DNA of 64,000 nt from assembly GCF_001815985.1 (NCBI RefSeq), contig NZ_KV823578.1, forward strand, positions 62,001 through 126,000. The letters run 5' to 3'. Position numbers and translations under genes: made by a program. The notes below the pieces were generated by a model. That model saw only the letters and a program-made list of their open reading frames with translations. It ran no database searches and was not told the DNA's origin. Origin of the DNA: Corynebacterium sp. HMSC27B11. GTDB lineage: Bacteria; Actinomycetota; Actinomycetes; Mycobacteriales; Mycobacteriaceae. Numbering within the stretch: the stretch's first letter is position 1; each line of letters opens with the position of its first letter. Positions 18,466 through 27,086 of this stretch are shown here, one piece after another.

Positions 18466-19824
18466 CTAGCGGATCGCCGGGTTGTACTTCAGCTTGTTGG
18501 GGGCGTGCTCGATGTCCTCGCCGAGCTTAATTCCCGGCGCCAGGCGCCCCGCGGCCTGCGCGGCTTCCAGGCGGTGAAGCACCAGCTCGCAAAGCTCCTG
18601 CGGGGTGATGGTGTTGATGTAGATCTTCGTGCCGCCCTCGAAGCCGGCGAGGGTGGAGACACGCCACTTAATGACGATGCGCCACGGCATCGGCACGTCC
18701 ACGTCCATCGGCCGGTGCAACCACTCCTCGTTGCACGGGATCGAGGGGCCACTGGCGATGTGGCAGGCGTGCACCAGGTCGGCGACACCGGCGCGCTCCT
18801 CGGGCGTCATCAGCCACGGCTCGGTGGTGGCGGACTTGGAGAAGACCTCCAGGGTCGGCCAGCGGTGCCCGAAGCCGGCGAAGGCGATGGCGTGCTCGTT
18901 TTCGGCGAAGACGAGGTTGTGGCGGGCGGCGTAGTCCACGGCCCACTCGTTGTACATATTCGGGTTGTTGCGGACCAGGGAGATCTCCCAGTCGTTCTGC
19001 AGCCCGTGCTCGTCAATAGCCACGAGCTGCTTGTGCAGGTGCTCCATCGTCGCACCCGAAGGTTCCAGCCAGTTCTGGAAGGCCGCGACGTAGCGGACGT
19101 AGCGGTTCGCGCGGTAGAGCTGGTCCATCCCGTCGACGGTGAACTCGATGAACAGGCGGTGGTCCTCCCAGCTCATCTCGCCGGAGGACGCCAGCTGGTC
19201 CGTCGTTGTCGCCCCGGGGACGTAGTGGTCGCGCGCGATGACGACGTCGTGGCCGCCGGCGAAGAGTGCCGCACCCATCTCGTGGAGCGTTTGGTAGCGG
19301 CGCTCCTCGGTGAACAGCTCGTCGATCTCCGCCTTCGGGGTGCCTGCCGCGGCGAGTTTGACGCGCAGGATGTTCTCGACGTGCTCGCACCCGGCTTCCT
19401 CTCTGAGGTAGTCGGTCATGTGCTTCGCCGCGGCGGGGTTCATGCGGTAGCCGTAGTTCAGCGCCCAGTAGTCGTAGGTGAGGATCTCGTAGAGGTTCGC
19501 CACGCGACGGAAGAGCGGTTCGCTGTCCTCCAGCTTGCTGGCGACGACGCCGCGGTCGATGCGGACCTCGCCGTTGATGTCCCGGACCATGCGGGCCTTT
19601 TCCGGGGGAGTGTCGAGCTTGCGGGCGATGCCGAAGTCGCTGGCCCGGTCGCGGTCAGCGATGGGCTCCTTGGCCAGCTGATAGGGCTCCATGGGGCGGT
19701 GACCACGGCCGGGGACAGTCCACACCTCGGTGCCGGAGAAAGGATTGACCTGCTTGATCGTCCCGTCGGGGAGCGTCGTCAGCGGGGGAACCGGGGCCGG
19801 GATGCGTCCTGAATTAGCAATCAC
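18466..19824 (-). CDS. DUF4921 family protein, GalT/HIT-like fold (predicted)
   Basis: The 452-residue product resembles the uncharacterised DUF4921 family of Actinobacteria. It contains GATMEHLHKQLVA, which looks like the active-site histidine triad of galactose-1-phosphate uridylyltransferases and HIT proteins (H-x-H-x-Q), and an N-terminal NPFSGTEVW typical of the GalT start region. A nucleotidyl-transfer or hydrolysis reaction is therefore inferred, with unknown substrate. The start is GTG 19824; TAGGAT on the minus strand (19833-19838) ends 8 nt upstream, so the mRNA may be leaderless. The M20 amidohydrolase follows. Confidence 0.75.
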   Translation of the reverse strand: MIANSGRIPAPVPPLTTLPDGTIKQVNPFSGTEVWTVPGRGHRPMEPYQLAKEPIADRDRASDFGIARKLDTPPEKARMVRDINGEVRIDRGVVASKLEDSEPLFRRVANLYEILTYDYWALNYGYRMNPAAAKHMTDYLREEAGCEHVENILRVKLAAAGTPKAEIDELFTEERRYQTLHEMGAALFAGGHDVVIARDHYVPGATTTDQLASSGEMSWEDHRLFIEFTVDGMDQLYRANRYVRYVAAFQNWLEPSGATMEHLHKQLVAIDEHGLQNDWEISLVRNNPNMYNEWAVDYAARHNLVFAENEHAIAFAGFGHRWPTLEVFSKSATTEPWLMTPEERAGVADLVHACHIASGPSIPCNEEWLHRPMDVDVPMPWRIVIKWRVSTLAGFEGGTKIYINTITPQELCELVLHRLEAAQAAGRLAPGIKLGEDIEHAPNKLKYNPAIR

Positions 19825-19832
19825 ACCTGCCG

Positions 19833-19873
19833 ATCCTAGCTAATCAATCAGCAAAGCTGCCATACTTGGGGGC
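19833..19873. promoter_or_regulatory. Divergent leaderless-type promoters
   Basis: On the minus strand TAGGAT (19833-19838) lies 8 nt before the GTG of the DUF4921 gene. On the plus strand CATACT (19861-19866) lies 7 nt before ATG 19874. Both genes lack a ribosome-binding site, so both -10 boxes probably direct start-codon-proximal transcription. Confidence 0.45.
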
Positions 19874-20254
19874 ATGCCAAAGATTAGTTTTAGGATCTTG
19901 TCCACCGCTGCCCAGCGCGACGAGATCGAGCAGGATTTCCGCACCCTCATCGACTCTTTCGGGCCCCGCCTCGACGCGGAACTGGCGGTGAAGACCGGCC
20001 TGACCCCCGACCCCGAGCTGGAGACCACCTGGGTGGAGCTCTTCGGGGAGACCTCGGAGGACGACCCGACCTCCGGGGCCACCCTGGACGTCGCCGTCGC
20101 GAACTACGAGGGCGGGTCGATTTCCGGGCTGGCGATGCAGTTCGCACACCTGCTCACCGTGATTGAGGACGAGCCCGCCGAGCCGCTGCTGCGCGAGGTG
20201 AAGGACGACCCGGGCACCCCGCGGGTGCCGTGGCACCTCGAGGTCGCCCCGTAG
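19874..20254 (+). CDS. Small conserved-looking hypothetical protein
   Basis: A 126-residue acidic protein (MPKISFRILST...) without signal peptide or membrane segment. It alternates predicted strands and helices and ends with VPWHLEVAP. I do not recognise the family. Coding potential is supported by codon bias like the neighbours and by the -10 box 7 nt before ATG. It is divergent from the DUF4921 gene, so the two may be co-regulated, but nothing in the sequence shows a shared role. Confidence 0.7.
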   Translation: MPKISFRILSTAAQRDEIEQDFRTLIDSFGPRLDAELAVKTGLTPDPELETTWVELFGETSEDDPTSGATLDVAVANYEGGSISGLAMQFAHLLTVIEDEPAEPLLREVKDDPGTPRVPWHLEVAP

Positions 20255-20281
20255 CGGCCAGGCTGTAGAAAACCATGTTTG

Positions 20282-20358
20282 GAGCGCTCACCCCCGTCGC
20301 CCAAGAAGGCTAGAGCGCTCACCCGCGGGGAGCACACCCCGAAAGCGAATGAGCGCTC
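20282..20358. repeat. Three GAGCGCTC palindromes in a convergent intergenic region
   Basis: GAGCGCTCACCC occurs at 20282-20293 and 20313-20324 (31 bp apart), and GAGCGCTC again at 20351-20358. The 8 bp core is a perfect palindrome. The region lies between two converging genes (19874-20254 and 20382-21146), so it is not in a promoter position. No U-tract terminator is present. Confidence 0.6.
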
Positions 20359-20381
20359 GTGCCTAGCGACGCCTCTCGCGC

Positions 20382-21146
20382 CTAAAGCAGGCTGGAGAGG
20401 AACTCCTGAGTGCGGGGGTGCTGGGGATTGTTGATGAGGTCCTCAGCAGGGCCCTTCTCCACGATGACGCCGCCGTCCATGAAGGCCACCTCGTCGGCGA
20501 CCTCGCGAGCAAAACCCATCTCGTGGGTGACGACCAGCATCGTCATCCCGTCGTCAGCCAGGGAGCGCATGACGCCCAGCACCTCGCCGACGAGCTCCGG
20601 GTCCAGGGCGGAGGTTGGCTCGTCGAAGAGCATCAACTTCGGGCGCATCGCCAGGGCGCGCGCGATGGCCACGCGCTGCTGCTGACCACCGGAGAGCTGC
20701 ACCGGGTACGCGTCCCGCTTGTTGGCCAGCCCGACCTGCTCCAACAGGGTCATGGCGTAACCGGTGGCGGTTTCCTTGTCCTCGCCGTTGACCAGCACCG
20801 GAGCCTCGATGATGTTCTCGAGCACCGTGCGGTGGGGGAAGAGGTTGAAGTGTTGGAAGACCATCCCGATGCCGCGGCGCTGCTTGGCTGCCGCTGCTTC
20901 CGAGATCTCGTACAGGGTGCCGTTTTTTTCCTGGTAGCCGATGAGCTCGCCATCGACCTCGATCCGGCCAGCGGTGACCTTCTCCAGGTGGTTGACGCAA
21001 CGCAGCAGGGTGGACTTACCGGAACCGGATGGCCCGATCAGGCAGGTCACCGACCCCTTCGGGATCTCAAGGTCGATGCCCTTGAGCACGTCGAGGCGGC
21101 CGTAGTTCTTCCACACATCGCGGAAAGCAATCATGGGGACGTTCAT
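20382..21146 (-). CDS. Polar amino-acid ABC transporter, ATP-binding protein (GlnQ type)
   Basis: The 254-residue ATPase has Walker [10 protein letters not shown], the Q-loop region [13 protein letters not shown], signature [16 protein letters not shown], Walker [13 protein letters not shown] and the switch His in VTHEMGF. These are typical of the GlnQ/HisP class energising polar amino-acid uptake. It overlaps the permease gene by 4 bp and is the last gene of a binding protein-permease-ATPase operon on the minus strand. The substrate is not determined; amino acids such as glutamate, glutamine, cystine or arginine are possible. Confidence 0.94.
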   Translation of the reverse strand: MNVPMIAFRDVWKNYGRLDVLKGIDLEIPKGSVTCLIGPSGSGKSTLLRCVNHLEKVTAGRIEVDGELIGYQEKNGTLYEISEAAAAKQRRGIGMVFQHFNLFPHRTVLENIIEAPVLVNGEDKETATGYAMTLLEQVGLANKRDAYPVQLSGGQQQRVAIARALAMRPKLMLFDEPTSALDPELVGEVLGVMRSLADDGMTMLVVTHEMGFAREVADEVAFMDGGVIVEKGPAEDLINNPQHPRTQEFLSSLL

Positions 21147-22120
21147 CGATTATTCTCCGTAACGCTGTCGTCGTCCTTGATGGAAATATTGCGCGGCGGC
21201 ACGCCTTCCGCATCGGTGAAGGCGGCGAGCTGGCGGGAAGTCAGCTGGCGGGAGGACCCGCGCGAGAAGTAGCGCTCCAGGTAGTGCTGGCCCACCATCA
21301 GCACGCTGGTGATCACCAGGTACCAGCTGGCCGCCACGAGCAGCAGCGGGACCGGCTGGAAGATGCTGTTGGAAATGTCCGTCGCCTTGCCGAAGAGCTC
21401 GCCGGAGTACGGCACCACGATGACCAGGGAGGTCGTCTTCAGCATGCTGATCAGCTCGTTGCCGGTCGGCGGGATGATGATGCGCATCGCCTGGGGCAGC
21501 ACGGTGCGTCGCATGTTCTGCCACCAGGTCATGCCGAGTGCCTTGGAGGCCTCGGACTGGCCCTCTGGGACGGCCTGGATGCCCGCGCGGACGATCTCGG
21601 CCATGTAGGCGGCCTCGTTGAGGCCCAGGCCGATGACGGCGAGCCAGAACATGTTGGACAGGAAGTCCTGCATGTCGATTTCCGCGATGCCGATGTTGAC
21701 CACCTGGTAGATCGAGCCCAGCAGGCCCCAGAACATCAGCTGCACGTAGACCGGGGTGCCGCGGAAGACCCACAGGAACAGCCAGGACACGCCGCGCAGC
21801 ACGCCGTTGGGGGACATGCGCAGCACGGCGATGATGGAGCCCAGCACCACGCCGAGGATCATGGCCAGTACCGTCAGCAGGAGGGTGTGGCCTGCGGCGA
21901 CGGCGATGCGCGTGTCGAAGATGTACTGCCGGTAGGTGTCCCAGCCATAGGCTTCGTTACCCGCTGCGCTGATGACGAACCACGCCAGCAGGATCACGAG
22001 CACGGCGGCGGTGATCCAGCGGCCGGGGTGGCGCAGCGGGACTGCCTTATTGGACGACGGCCGGCGGCGTGGCTCGTCGGAAATCACGGTTGTCCGGGAG
22101 CTGTTGTTAGCGGTGCTCAC
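21143..22120 (-). CDS. Polar amino-acid ABC transporter, permease (HisM/GlnP type)
   Basis: The 325-residue membrane protein has an N-terminal cytoplasmic tail (about 30 residues), a first membrane span, then the permease domain with the conserved EAA loop near [20 protein letters not shown]. The [11 protein letters not shown] segment is characteristic of amino-acid permeases. It overlaps the ATPase gene by 4 bp and the binding-protein gene by 14 bp, indicating coupled translation. One permease gene implies a homodimeric channel. Confidence 0.93.
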   Translation of the reverse strand: MSTANNSSRTTVISDEPRRRPSSNKAVPLRHPGRWITAAVLVILLAWFVISAAGNEAYGWDTYRQYIFDTRIAVAAGHTLLLTVLAMILGVVLGSIIAVLRMSPNGVLRGVSWLFLWVFRGTPVYVQLMFWGLLGSIYQVVNIGIAEIDMQDFLSNMFWLAVIGLGLNEAAYMAEIVRAGIQAVPEGQSEASKALGMTWWQNMRRTVLPQAMRIIIPPTGNELISMLKTTSLVIVVPYSGELFGKATDISNSIFQPVPLLLVAASWYLVITSVLMVGQHYLERYFSRGSSRQLTSRQLAAFTDAEGVPPRNISIKDDDSVTENNR

Positions 22121-23114
22121 GGCGCCTCCTGTTCATCGTGCGGTTGGTGCCCCGGCGCTTGCGATTGCCGGTGGCGGCGGGCAGCTGGTTGTGTCGCTGG
22201 CGGGCCTGGGGCAGTGGCTTCAGGTTGAAGGTCACCTCGTCCAGGGCGCCTTCCTCCAGCCCCCAGGGCTCGAGGATCTTCTCATAGGTGCCATCGTCCA
22301 TCATGTCCTGCAGGGCCGCGGCGAAGGCGTGGCCCAGCTCGGAACCCTTCGGGAAGGCCCAGCCAAATGGGGCGGTGTCGAAGGCGTCGCCGATCTGGAC
22401 GAGCTTGTCCTCCGAGCGCTGGATCGCGTAGGCGATGACGGAGGAATCCGAGCTATAGGCATCGGCACGCTTGAGGATCGTGGCGGTCGCGGCGGCGTCC
22501 GCGGTGGGGTAGACCAGCTTGTCGATCGCTGGCTTTCCATCCTCGACGCAGGCCTGGCTCTTCTCCTCGACCTCGTCCGTATCCGAGTAGGTGCCCTTCT
22601 GTACCGCGACGGTCAAGCCACACGCATCGCTCGGGTCAATGCTCTTTTCCCGGCCTGGCTGGGTTGCCCAGGCGATACCGGCGCTGAAAAAGTCCACGAA
22701 GTCGTAGCTCTTCTGGCGTTCCTCGGTGTCGGTGAAGGCCGACGCGCCGACGTCGATGGTGCCGGCGGAGACTGCGGGCAGAATGAGGTTGAAGTCCATC
22801 TGGCGCGGAACCACGTCGAGACCCAGCTTCGAACCAGCCGCCCGGACCAGATCCATCTCGAATCCGATGATCTTGCCCTGCGAGTCCTTGAACTCATTGG
22901 GGGCGTACGGGGTGTTCGCGCCTACCGACAGGGTGCCCTTGTCCTGGAACTTCTGGGGGACCATGCCGACCAGCTCCGGTTTGGCCGGGGGCAGGATCTC
23001 CTCCCAGCCATCGGGATTGCCGAGCTCTTCATTCGTCACGCACCCGGTGAGGACGAGGGCTGCCGTGGCGAGGATCGCCGCCACAGCAGACCGGTGTTTC
23101 GGGTGATTGTTCAT
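22107..23114 (-). CDS. Amino-acid ABC transporter, substrate-binding lipoprotein
   Basis: The 335-residue product has a signal peptide ending in lipobox LTGC (Cys25), then a bilobed SBP-3 domain (LSVGANTPYAPNEFKD, GFEMDLVRAAGSKLGLDV, DVGASAFTDTEERQKSYDFV). It is the outer-face receptor of the importer encoded downstream. The last 30 residues form an unusual basic tail ([18 protein letters not shown]), and its coding sequence overlaps the permease start. TAATAT on the minus strand (23122-23127) lies 7 nt before ATG 23114, pointing to a leaderless transcript. Confidence 0.93.
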   Translation of the reverse strand: MNNHPKHRSAVAAILATAALVLTGCVTNEELGNPDGWEEILPPAKPELVGMVPQKFQDKGTLSVGANTPYAPNEFKDSQGKIIGFEMDLVRAAGSKLGLDVVPRQMDFNLILPAVSAGTIDVGASAFTDTEERQKSYDFVDFFSAGIAWATQPGREKSIDPSDACGLTVAVQKGTYSDTDEVEEKSQACVEDGKPAIDKLVYPTADAAATATILKRADAYSSDSSVIAYAIQRSEDKLVQIGDAFDTAPFGWAFPKGSELGHAFAAALQDMMDDGTYEKILEPWGLEEGALDEVTFNLKPLPQARQRHNQLPAATGNRKRRGTNRTMNRRRREHR

Positions 23115-23161
23115 GCGGGCAATATTAACGGATGACCAGCTGGGCCTTAATATCGGATGCT
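23115..23161. promoter_or_regulatory. Divergent leaderless-type promoters (ABC importer / ogt)
   Basis: Each strand has a TAATAT box: minus at 23122-23127, 7 nt before ATG 23114; plus at 23148-23153, 8 nt before ATG 23162. The plus box lies inside the longer ogt reading frame from ATG 23132, which argues for the shorter start. Confidence 0.5.
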
Positions 23162-23695
23162 ATGGACGCCAACTTTTCTTTCGGCGGGGTTGCTCCGCGG
23201 CGCCGTTACGCTGTCCTGGGGTCCCCGGTGGGCAGGCTATGGCTCATCGCGGATGGGGAGAATCTGATCGGTTGTTGGTTCGATCAGCCTGACAGGATTC
23301 CGGATCTCACCGAGGTCAGGAAGGTCCCTGCTGCGTCCGATGCGGTTCTTGGGAGTGCTGCGAGCATTCTGGCCCGCTTCTTCGACGGCGACGTTGCGGC
23401 CCTGGACGAGGCCCGGGACCTGCCGCTGGCTCCGTCTGGTACCGCGATGCAGCAGGCTGTGTGGCAGGAACTGCGGCGCATTCCGGTGGGGCAGACGCGC
23501 AGCTATCAGGAGGTAGCGCGTAGCATTGGTCGGCCGAAGGCGGCACGGCCGGTGGGCCAGGCCGTGGGCCGCAATCCCATCAGCATTCTCGTGCCGTGCC
23601 ACCGCGTGGTGGGGGCCGACGGGTCCCTCACAGGTTTCGGTGGTGGCCTGGAGCGCAAGATCGAATTATTGACCCGCGAAGGAGCAAGACTATGA
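23162..23695 (+). CDS. ogt: Methylated-DNA--protein-cysteine methyltransferase
   Basis: The 177-residue suicide enzyme removes methyl groups from O6-methylguanine. The acceptor Cys sits in ILVPCHRVVG; the helix-turn-helix segment IPVGQTRSYQEVARSIG and the Asn of VGRNP are present. The start is ATG 23162 by its -10 box; ATG 23132 would add ten residues. The stop overlaps the glsA start in ATGA, an odd pairing of DNA repair and glutaminase genes. Confidence 0.94.
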   Translation: MDANFSFGGVAPRRRYAVLGSPVGRLWLIADGENLIGCWFDQPDRIPDLTEVRKVPAASDAVLGSAASILARFFDGDVAALDEARDLPLAPSGTAMQQAVWQELRRIPVGQTRSYQEVARSIGRPKAARPVGQAVGRNPISILVPCHRVVGADGSLTGFGGGLERKIELLTREGARL

Positions 23696-24930
23696 AACGC
23701 CACATGGTGCATGGGTACCTGCAGGAAATCCTGGAGGACCTGAAGGACTCCGACGGTGGCGAGGTCGCGGACTACATCCCGGAGCTGGCGACCGCCGACC
23801 CGGAGCCGTTCGCGGTCGCGCTGGCCACCACCGACGGCGCCGTCTATAGCGCGGGTCTCAACGAGGGGGACGACGAGCTGGAGTTCACGATCCAGTCCGC
23901 GTCCAAGCCCTTCGTCTATGCCGCGGCGATCCAGGAGCGGGGGCTGAAGAAGGTGCGCGCCACAGTGGGCATGGAGCCTTCGGGTGAGGCCTTCAACGAG
24001 CTCAGCCTCGACCCGGGCAGCAACCGGCCAATGAACCCGATGATCAACGCGGGCGCCATCGCGGTCAACCAGCTCATCAACGGCGAGGACTCCACTGTCG
24101 AGGAGCGCACCGAGGTGATCCGGCAGTTCCTGAGCGAGCTGGCGGGCCGGGACCTGGAGATCGACTACGTCGTCTGCGACTCCGAGCTGGAGGTCGCGGA
24201 CCGCAACCTTTCCATCGCCCACATGCTCCGCAGCCACGGAATCATCGAGGACATGGCCCACGACGCGGTGGAGAGCTATACCCAGCAGTGCTCCGTCAAG
24301 GTCACGGTGCGGGATCTGGCGGTGATGGCCGCGACGTTGGCGAGCGGGGGAATCCAGCCGCTGACGGGCAAGCGCGTGGTCTCCTCGCTGGTCTCCCGAC
24401 AGGTGCAGGCGGTGATGTCTTCTGCCGGGATGTACAACCTCGCGGGCCGGTGGATGTCCGTGGTCGGCATCCCCGCGAAGTCCGGTGTCTCCGGTGGCAT
24501 CATGGGCACGCTGCCCGGAGTGATGGGGCTGGCCACGTTCTCGCCGCGATTGGATAAGACGGGAAACTCGGTGCGCGGTGTAAAAACTTTCCACCGTCTC
24601 TCGGAAGACATGAGCCTGCACCTGATGGGCCTGCGCCAGCGCGGAGATACGGCGGTGCGCGACATCATCACCCGCGAGGACGGGCCGGATGGTCGCACCA
24701 CCACTATCGAACTCCAAGGAATCATTGATTTTGCGGCTGCGGAGAACGCGTGGCGTACTATTCTTCAAGAAGAAAAACTCGCCGACCGGGTGGTGTTCGA
24801 TCTCTCCGAGGTCGCTTCGGTTAATGACATTGGCCGACGCATGGTCGTCCAGGGCTTCCAGGGCCTGCGCACCGCGGGCCGCAACGTTATCCTCAAAGAC
24901 CCCCGAAAGCTTTTCCCTGAATTGTCATGA
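23692..24930 (+). CDS. glsA: Glutaminase with C-terminal STAS domain
   Basis: The first 310 residues or so form a serine-dependent beta-lactamase-fold glutaminase converting glutamine to glutamate and ammonia, with the SxxK-type motif SASKPF, PMNPMINAGAIA and SGGIMGTLPG. The C-terminal 90 residues (from TTTIELQG) look like a STAS domain, as in anti-sigma factor antagonists, probably regulatory. Total length is 412 residues. ATG 23692 has AAGGAG 7 nt upstream and overlaps ogt by 4 bp. The stop overlaps the next start (ATGA), so the three genes are coupled. Confidence 0.93.
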   Translation: MKRHMVHGYLQEILEDLKDSDGGEVADYIPELATADPEPFAVALATTDGAVYSAGLNEGDDELEFTIQSASKPFVYAAAIQERGLKKVRATVGMEPSGEAFNELSLDPGSNRPMNPMINAGAIAVNQLINGEDSTVEERTEVIRQFLSELAGRDLEIDYVVCDSELEVADRNLSIAHMLRSHGIIEDMAHDAVESYTQQCSVKVTVRDLAVMAATLASGGIQPLTGKRVVSSLVSRQVQAVMSSAGMYNLAGRWMSVVGIPAKSGVSGGIMGTLPGVMGLATFSPRLDKTGNSVRGVKTFHRLSEDMSLHLMGLRQRGDTAVRDIITREDGPDGRTTTIELQGIIDFAAAENAWRTILQEEKLADRVVFDLSEVASVNDIGRRMVVQGFQGLRTAGRNVILKDPRKLFPELS

Positions 24931-26303
24931 CTCCGCAGCCCACGGCCCAGCCCGTGCAACACCAGTCCAAGCGCTTACCCGGTAAGCCGTGGGCCTACCT
25001 CGCCGTCATCGCCGCGATTTTCGTCGTGGCTCGTGCCGAGCTCAGCCAGCAGATGCTCAGCTCGAAGGCCTCCCTGTTCCGCGTTCCCATCGACTTCATC
25101 GTCTACCGCCGCGGTGGTGCGCTGGTGCAGCAGGGTCAGGACGTCTACGCCGGCGGGTTGGTAGGCAAGCTGCCTTTTACCTATCCGCCGTTCTCGGCGT
25201 GGTTGTTTAGCGCATTCTCGCACGTCCCCGCAGTGGTGGGGGCAGTGTTGTGGCAGTTCGGTGCCTTCCTGCTGTTGCTCATCATTCTCGTGGCGATCAT
25301 TGCCGAGCGTGGCTACCGCGTGAGCGGGGCGACAGTGGGATTTGCGACCCTGCTCGGTATCGCGAGTTTCGCGCTCGTCCCGATCCGGGAGGGCTTCTTC
25401 TTCGGCCAGATCAACCTGCTGCTCATGGCATTGGTGGCAGCGGACGTGCTGCGGTCCCCGGCCAATCGGTGGCGCAGCGATATCGGGATTGCGACGGGGA
25501 TCGCGGCGGGAATCAAGCTCGTGCCCGCGTTCTTCTGGCTGGTGTTTATCGTCCGGCGCCAGTGGTGGGCGCTCGCCCGCTCGGTCGCCGCATTCTTCGT
25601 GACGGTGGGCATCGGTTTTCTCTTCGTCAAGGACGCCGGCACGTACTGGGCCGAGAAGATGCTCGACTCCTCACGGGTCGGTGAGGCGATCAACCCCGGC
25701 GCCCAGTCTCTGGGAGTGGTGCTGGAGCGCACCTTCCACACGGAGAGCAAGCTCTTCTGGGCGCTGGGCTGTGTCCTCATCCTCGGCGTGACCGTCGCCG
25801 TGCTGTGGCAGGCGCACCGGCAGGATCACCGCACCGCCGAGCTGGGTTTTGCTGGTGTCGCGTTGGTGATGGTCTCGCCGTTTTCCTGGATGCACCACTG
25901 GGTCTGGGTGATCCCGGTGCTGCTCTGCGTGGCCGACCAGGTGATCACATGGGTGCCCCGGTGGTGGGGGACGCTGCTGGCGATTCTGACAGTGGGGGTG
26001 TGCGCGGTACCTTTCATCACCCGCCATATCGCCCCGGCGATGGGGCTGTGGCATCAGGTGCGCTGGCCCGGGCCCTTCGCCATGGGTTATGTGCTGTGGG
26101 GCATGGTGCTGCTGGTGCTGGCCGCGGTCGTACTCTGGTGGCCGGTCGTCATGACGCATGTGCGCCGGGACAGTGAGGACTCGCCCAACGATCCCGAAGG
26201 GGAGAAGGCCACCGCGCCGGGCAGTCAGACGCCGGATACAGGGACGCCGGGCACTCAGACGCTGGATACAGGGGCCCCAGGCGCTGAGGTGGCGACGTCC
26301 TAG
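24927..26303 (+). CDS. GT87 family membrane glycosyltransferase (polyprenyl-phosphate-mannose dependent type)
   Basis: The 458-residue product has about ten membrane segments with an early loop DFIVYRRGGALVQQGQDVY followed by FTYPPFSAWLF, the pattern of GT87 (DUF2029) enzymes. In Corynebacteriales these use decaprenyl-phosphate mannose to extend PIM, lipomannan or lipoarabinomannan at the outer membrane face. The acceptor here cannot be told. The C-terminal tail of about 50 residues is hydrophilic, rich in Thr, Pro and Gly, and partly made of a ten-residue repeat. It overlaps glsA by 4 bp. Confidence 0.85.
   Translation: MTPQPTAQPVQHQSKRLPGKPWAYLAVIAAIFVVARAELSQQMLSSKASLFRVPIDFIVYRRGGALVQQGQDVYAGGLVGKLPFTYPPFSAWLFSAFSHVPAVVGAVLWQFGAFLLLLIILVAIIAERGYRVSGATVGFATLLGIASFALVPIREGFFFGQINLLLMALVAADVLRSPANRWRSDIGIATGIAAGIKLVPAFFWLVFIVRRQWWALARSVAAFFVTVGIGFLFVKDAGTYWAEKMLDSSRVGEAINPGAQSLGVVLERTFHTESKLFWALGCVLILGVTVAVLWQAHRQDHRTAELGFAGVALVMVSPFSWMHHWVWVIPVLLCVADQVITWVPRWWGTLLAILTVGVCAVPFITRHIAPAMGLWHQVRWPGPFAMGYVLWGMVLLVLAAVVLWWPVVMTHVRRDSEDSPNDPEGEKATAPGSQTPDTGTPGTQTLDTGAPGAEVATS
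26223..26282 (+). repeat. 30 bp imperfect tandem repeat in the GT87 gene tail
   Basis: Two adjacent 30 bp units (26223-26252 and 26253-26282) encode SQTPDTGTPG and TQTLDTGAPG. The unit is in frame, so copy-number change would lengthen or shorten the tail without disrupting the gene. Confidence 0.75.
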
Positions 26304-26310
26304 CTGGCAG

Positions 26311-26316
26311 TAGACT
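26311..26316 (+). promoter_or_regulatory. -10 box for a leaderless TSUP gene transcript
   Basis: TAGACT lies 8 nt before ATG 26325 with no ribosome-binding site between, just after the GT87 stop codon. Confidence 0.45.
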
Positions 26317-26324
26317 GCCTACAC

Positions 26325-27086
26325 ATGGAACTGACCATCGTGGCTTTCGTGTGCATCCTCGCGGCGATCTTCGTCGGCGCGATGATGCAGCGGATCTCCG
26401 GGATGGGGCTGGGGCTACTCGGCGCGCCCGTTGTGGCGTTGGTCGTAGGCCCCGTGGCGGGAGTGCTCGTCATCAACGTGGTCGCAACCGTCAACGCCGT
26501 CATGCAATCCGCCTCCGTGTGGGAGAACATCGATTGGCGGAAATTCTGGCTCATCGGACCCGTGATGGCGCTCGGGGCGTTGCCCGGCACCTGGGTGGTG
26601 CACAACACGCCACTGGGGCCGCTCCAGATGGTCGTCGGTGCCCTGGTGCTCCTCGCCCTGTTGGTGACCTCCCGGCTGCCGGAAAGGGCGCGGGTTGATG
26701 GGCCTCAATACGCCGTCGCAGCTGGGGTGGCCGGCGGTTTCATGAACACCTTGGCGGGTATCGCCGGGCCTGCGATCACGGTCTACGCCCAGGTCTCACG
26801 GTGGCCGACTCGCACCGTCGCCGCCACGCTGCAGCCGCTGTTCTTCGTTTCCGGGGCTCTCTCGCTGCTGTTTAAGGAACTGGGTGCTGAGCAGTCGATC
26901 TTCGCCACAGCACCCGTCGTGCTCTGGCCGCTGTGCCTCGTAGCCCTGGTGGTCGGCATCGCCACGGGCTCGAAACTTTCCCGCTACATTTCGCTCGAAC
27001 GCGCCCACAAGCTCTCGTTGATCATGGCGACACTGGGGGCAGGCGTTGTGATGCTTCGCGGAGCGATGCAGACCTTCGGAGGCTAG
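26325..27086 (+). CDS. TauE/SafE (TSUP) family membrane exporter
   Basis: The 253-residue protein has about eight hydrophobic segments in two similar halves, starting with a GMGLGLLGAPVVAL motif and having GGFMNTLAGIAGPAITVYA in the middle. These are typical of the TauE/SafE/TSUP permeases that export sulfite, sulfoacetate or related anions. Substrate is not known here. Its stop codon overlaps the stop of feoC on the other strand in CTAG, so the genes are tightly convergent with no terminator. Confidence 0.88.
   Translation: MELTIVAFVCILAAIFVGAMMQRISGMGLGLLGAPVVALVVGPVAGVLVINVVATVNAVMQSASVWENIDWRKFWLIGPVMALGALPGTWVVHNTPLGPLQMVVGALVLLALLVTSRLPERARVDGPQYAVAAGVAGGFMNTLAGIAGPAITVYAQVSRWPTRTVAATLQPLFFVSGALSLLFKELGAEQSIFATAPVVLWPLCLVALVVGIATGSKLSRYISLERAHKLSLIMATLGAGVVMLRGAMQTFGG

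Noticed and set aside
23132-23161. ogt start at ATG 23132
   Set aside because: The best -10 box (23148-23153) would lie inside the coding region; ATG 23162 fits a leaderless transcript.
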